From Fragum whitleyi (lineage: Eukaryota > Mollusca > Bivalvia > Cardiida > Cardiidae): 64,000 nt of DNA. Shown here piece by piece: positions 43,401-46,400 of this stretch. The position numbers were made by a program, and so were the translations under genes. Under the pieces are notes generated by a model, which ran no database searches, was not told where the DNA came from, and worked only from the letters and a program-made list of their open reading frames with translations. Position 1 is the stretch's first letter; each line of letters begins with the position of its first letter. The stretch spans positions 59,890,066-59,954,065 of the forward strand of contig OX411547.1 of assembly GCA_948146395.1 (NCBI GenBank). Direction: 5' to 3'.

Positions 43401-46400
43401 ATCAATCGATCTTACTCGAAAAACAAACGATTATTCTACTTTTTTTTAATGCAAAAATGAGAAAAAATGTGAAATTTTAGGACATATTTTCATTCAGCGC
43501 GTCATTTTGCACGTGATTGATGTGCAACGTTAATTGTAACGTCACTTATTTCGCCCCGCATAGATAACGTCAGATAGGGTGAAATGCACAAAAGCAAGGT
43601 ATAAAATTTGATAATTTCACTGCTTTTGCGGTGAGATTATCAACTGATAATCTACCGTTATTTCTCGATAAACCACCGAAACGCATGAAAGAAATTGGCA
43701 TATTTTTTCAGAAAATGAGAGTTTGAAAAAAAGCCACAAACCAAAGCGGAGAAGATTTTTATTATCTCGGTAGTTAAAATGTTCTTGATATTAGATATTT
43801 CAACTGGTTATCATATACAGTTAACAACATCGTGAAATTCAATAAGGGAATGATTTTGGCATGATTCTGGAATAAAATTGAATGAGTGCGATGAGTGAAT
43901 CTTAGCGGTATTTATTACCTCCCTTTAATAAAATAAGAATTAAAGCTCTATAAATGGCTCTCTATTTCTTACCAAGCAGACACTTAATTTTTTCAATTTT
44001 ACCAGTGAAATGGCGATTTTTCCAAGCTGAATTTTTTTGGATATATTTCTTGATCTTTTCTTTTTTAGTGACCTTGGAGCTTCCTTGAACTGATGAGTGA
44101 GTGTTTGGAATGAATAAATGGAGCGTTGAGTGAGTGATTTAGACTGATTAACATAAATGCCAATTTACGGTTCTGACAGACGGGTCACATATTTATTACC
44201 TTTCGGATGCTTACTCACCCACAGCTTTTACATGTAAGTGTAGTCGGTGCGGCAACTCTGTATGGAAACAGCTCCTGGGTACCTATAAAGATTTTGAAAA
44301 AATAAGCGCATTAAACCCAAGGGGACCGTCTCCGAAGTGAGAAAAGTGTCGACCCTGGACAGACTGCGCTGCAAGCTAACTAGGGTCGATTGTTTTAATT
44401 TTTGTGATTTTAGCTTTACTGAGGGAAGGTCAGAAGAGCTATATAGCGATACCTTTTTCCCGCCCTGTGTTACGCGAATACGGTTAACAACATCGTGAAA
44501 GTGACAAGATGAATGATTTGGGATTGATTTAGGAATGAAATTGAATGAGTGTGTGGAGCGAGTTTTGAGTGAATTTAATGGGAGGTAACCATATATCTTA
44601 AATTTTGTTCAGGATGAACAAAATTTGCGATATTGATTACATCCCTTTAATAAAAACCGCATAAATGTTCTACAAATAGCTTTCTATTTCTTCGAGATCT
44701 AATCAGACGCTTACAATTTCTATTAATTCAGTGAAATCCAGAATTTTTCCGAAGCTATTTTTATTTTGAACGAAGTTTTTGTTATATGTTTTTCAGTGAG
44801 TTTGGAGCTTTTTTGAATGGTTTGAGTGAGTGTTTGGAATGAATGAATGGAGCGCTGAGTGAGTGATTTAGAATGGTTTTGATTGAGTTAAATGTCAATT
44901 TCACGGTGTAACTAACTGTAAGTACCATCTTTGCCCGTCGGGAATTAAATATTTTAGGAAAAATGATAAATTTGGTCAAGTAAAGGCACACCGGGATCCC
45001 ATATCAATTAAGTTAAATAGAAGGCTGAAATGCTCATTTTTTAATCGAAAAATATACAGATAGCGAAAAGTGTCGACCATAGACAGCTTGCGCGGTCTGA
45101 CGAGTACAGTTATCACATCGTGAAATTGACAAAGGGGATGATCTTGGAATGATTATGGAATAAAATTGCATGATTGCGATGAGTGAGTTTTGAGTGAAAT
45201 TTAAGGGAGGTAAACCAATATCGCTAATTTTGTTCAGCACGAACAAAATTAGCGATATTTACTACCTCCCTTTAATAAGATAAGCATTAAAGTTCTATAA
45301 ATGGCTTTATATTTCTTCAAGAGCTAATAAGACTATATTCTTTCAATAATGTCAGTGAAATGGCAACTCTTCCAAGCTAAATTTATTTTGAATGAAGTTG
45401 TTGATCTTGTCTATTTTTGATTTTGAAGCGTTCTTGAATTGTTTAAGTGAGTGTTTGGAATGAATGAATGGACCGTTAAGTGATTTAGAATAGTTTTAAT
45501 TGAGATGAATGTCAGTTTCACGTTGTAACTATCTGTATCGATACATTTCAGACTTCTCAGATGGCCCATTTTCGCCTGACGGAACATGTTTAAATATGTG
45601 CGAATGTATTGTTGGGTTGGACCAAACTCATGTTTAATAATTTAAGTGCATGTTTTAAAAAAGACAATAATCATCAAGATGGTTTTGATCCATGGGCGGA
45701 GTGTACTTGATTTATCTATTTATCTACATTTATCTATCGGTGTCTTGTCATTTCTTTCCAGTCATCGAAATAATCTGAACTTACGAATCTGTTTTTATGC
45801 AGTTTATGTTTCAACCTACGTCCAAAGGTAAATAATTTTTCATCCGTTCGAGTGAACGGCAAATTACTACCAATTAAAGCTCCTCGCCATCGAAATGATA
45901 ATATAAACTTACAGGGGAAATGCGTTACGGTAGACTAATCAATTCTTAGGCTTGCCTGAGTATACTTGTAAGAACTTCTTCGAATTATCATTGTTACTCT
46001 ATTGAGTGATAACTCAATGGGTGAGCTAGGTGATCCTCTACTTCCTCCCTGCATCTTAGATTTAAATGTGAGCATGTGCGTAAGATTTCCATATTTTTCA
46101 TATATCGCCAGTTAAGTGCAAGACTGTACTAAATGTCTATACACTATATAGACACTTAGTTCAGTCTTGCACTGAATCCTCGATATGTACATAGCAAAGA
46201 CTCTGACCAGTCTGTGCATCCGCTTCACATTGCTTTGAGTAGATACATAATACTTGTACACCATCAGGTAACATTATATTTACAGTAGGTGGCTGTACTC
46301 ACTGCTAAATCTTTGCACCACGCGCACATTTCAATTGTTGGAAATGTCACGCACATGCTCATGTAATTAACTTTTGCTCGGTATCATAAATAAAGGCATT

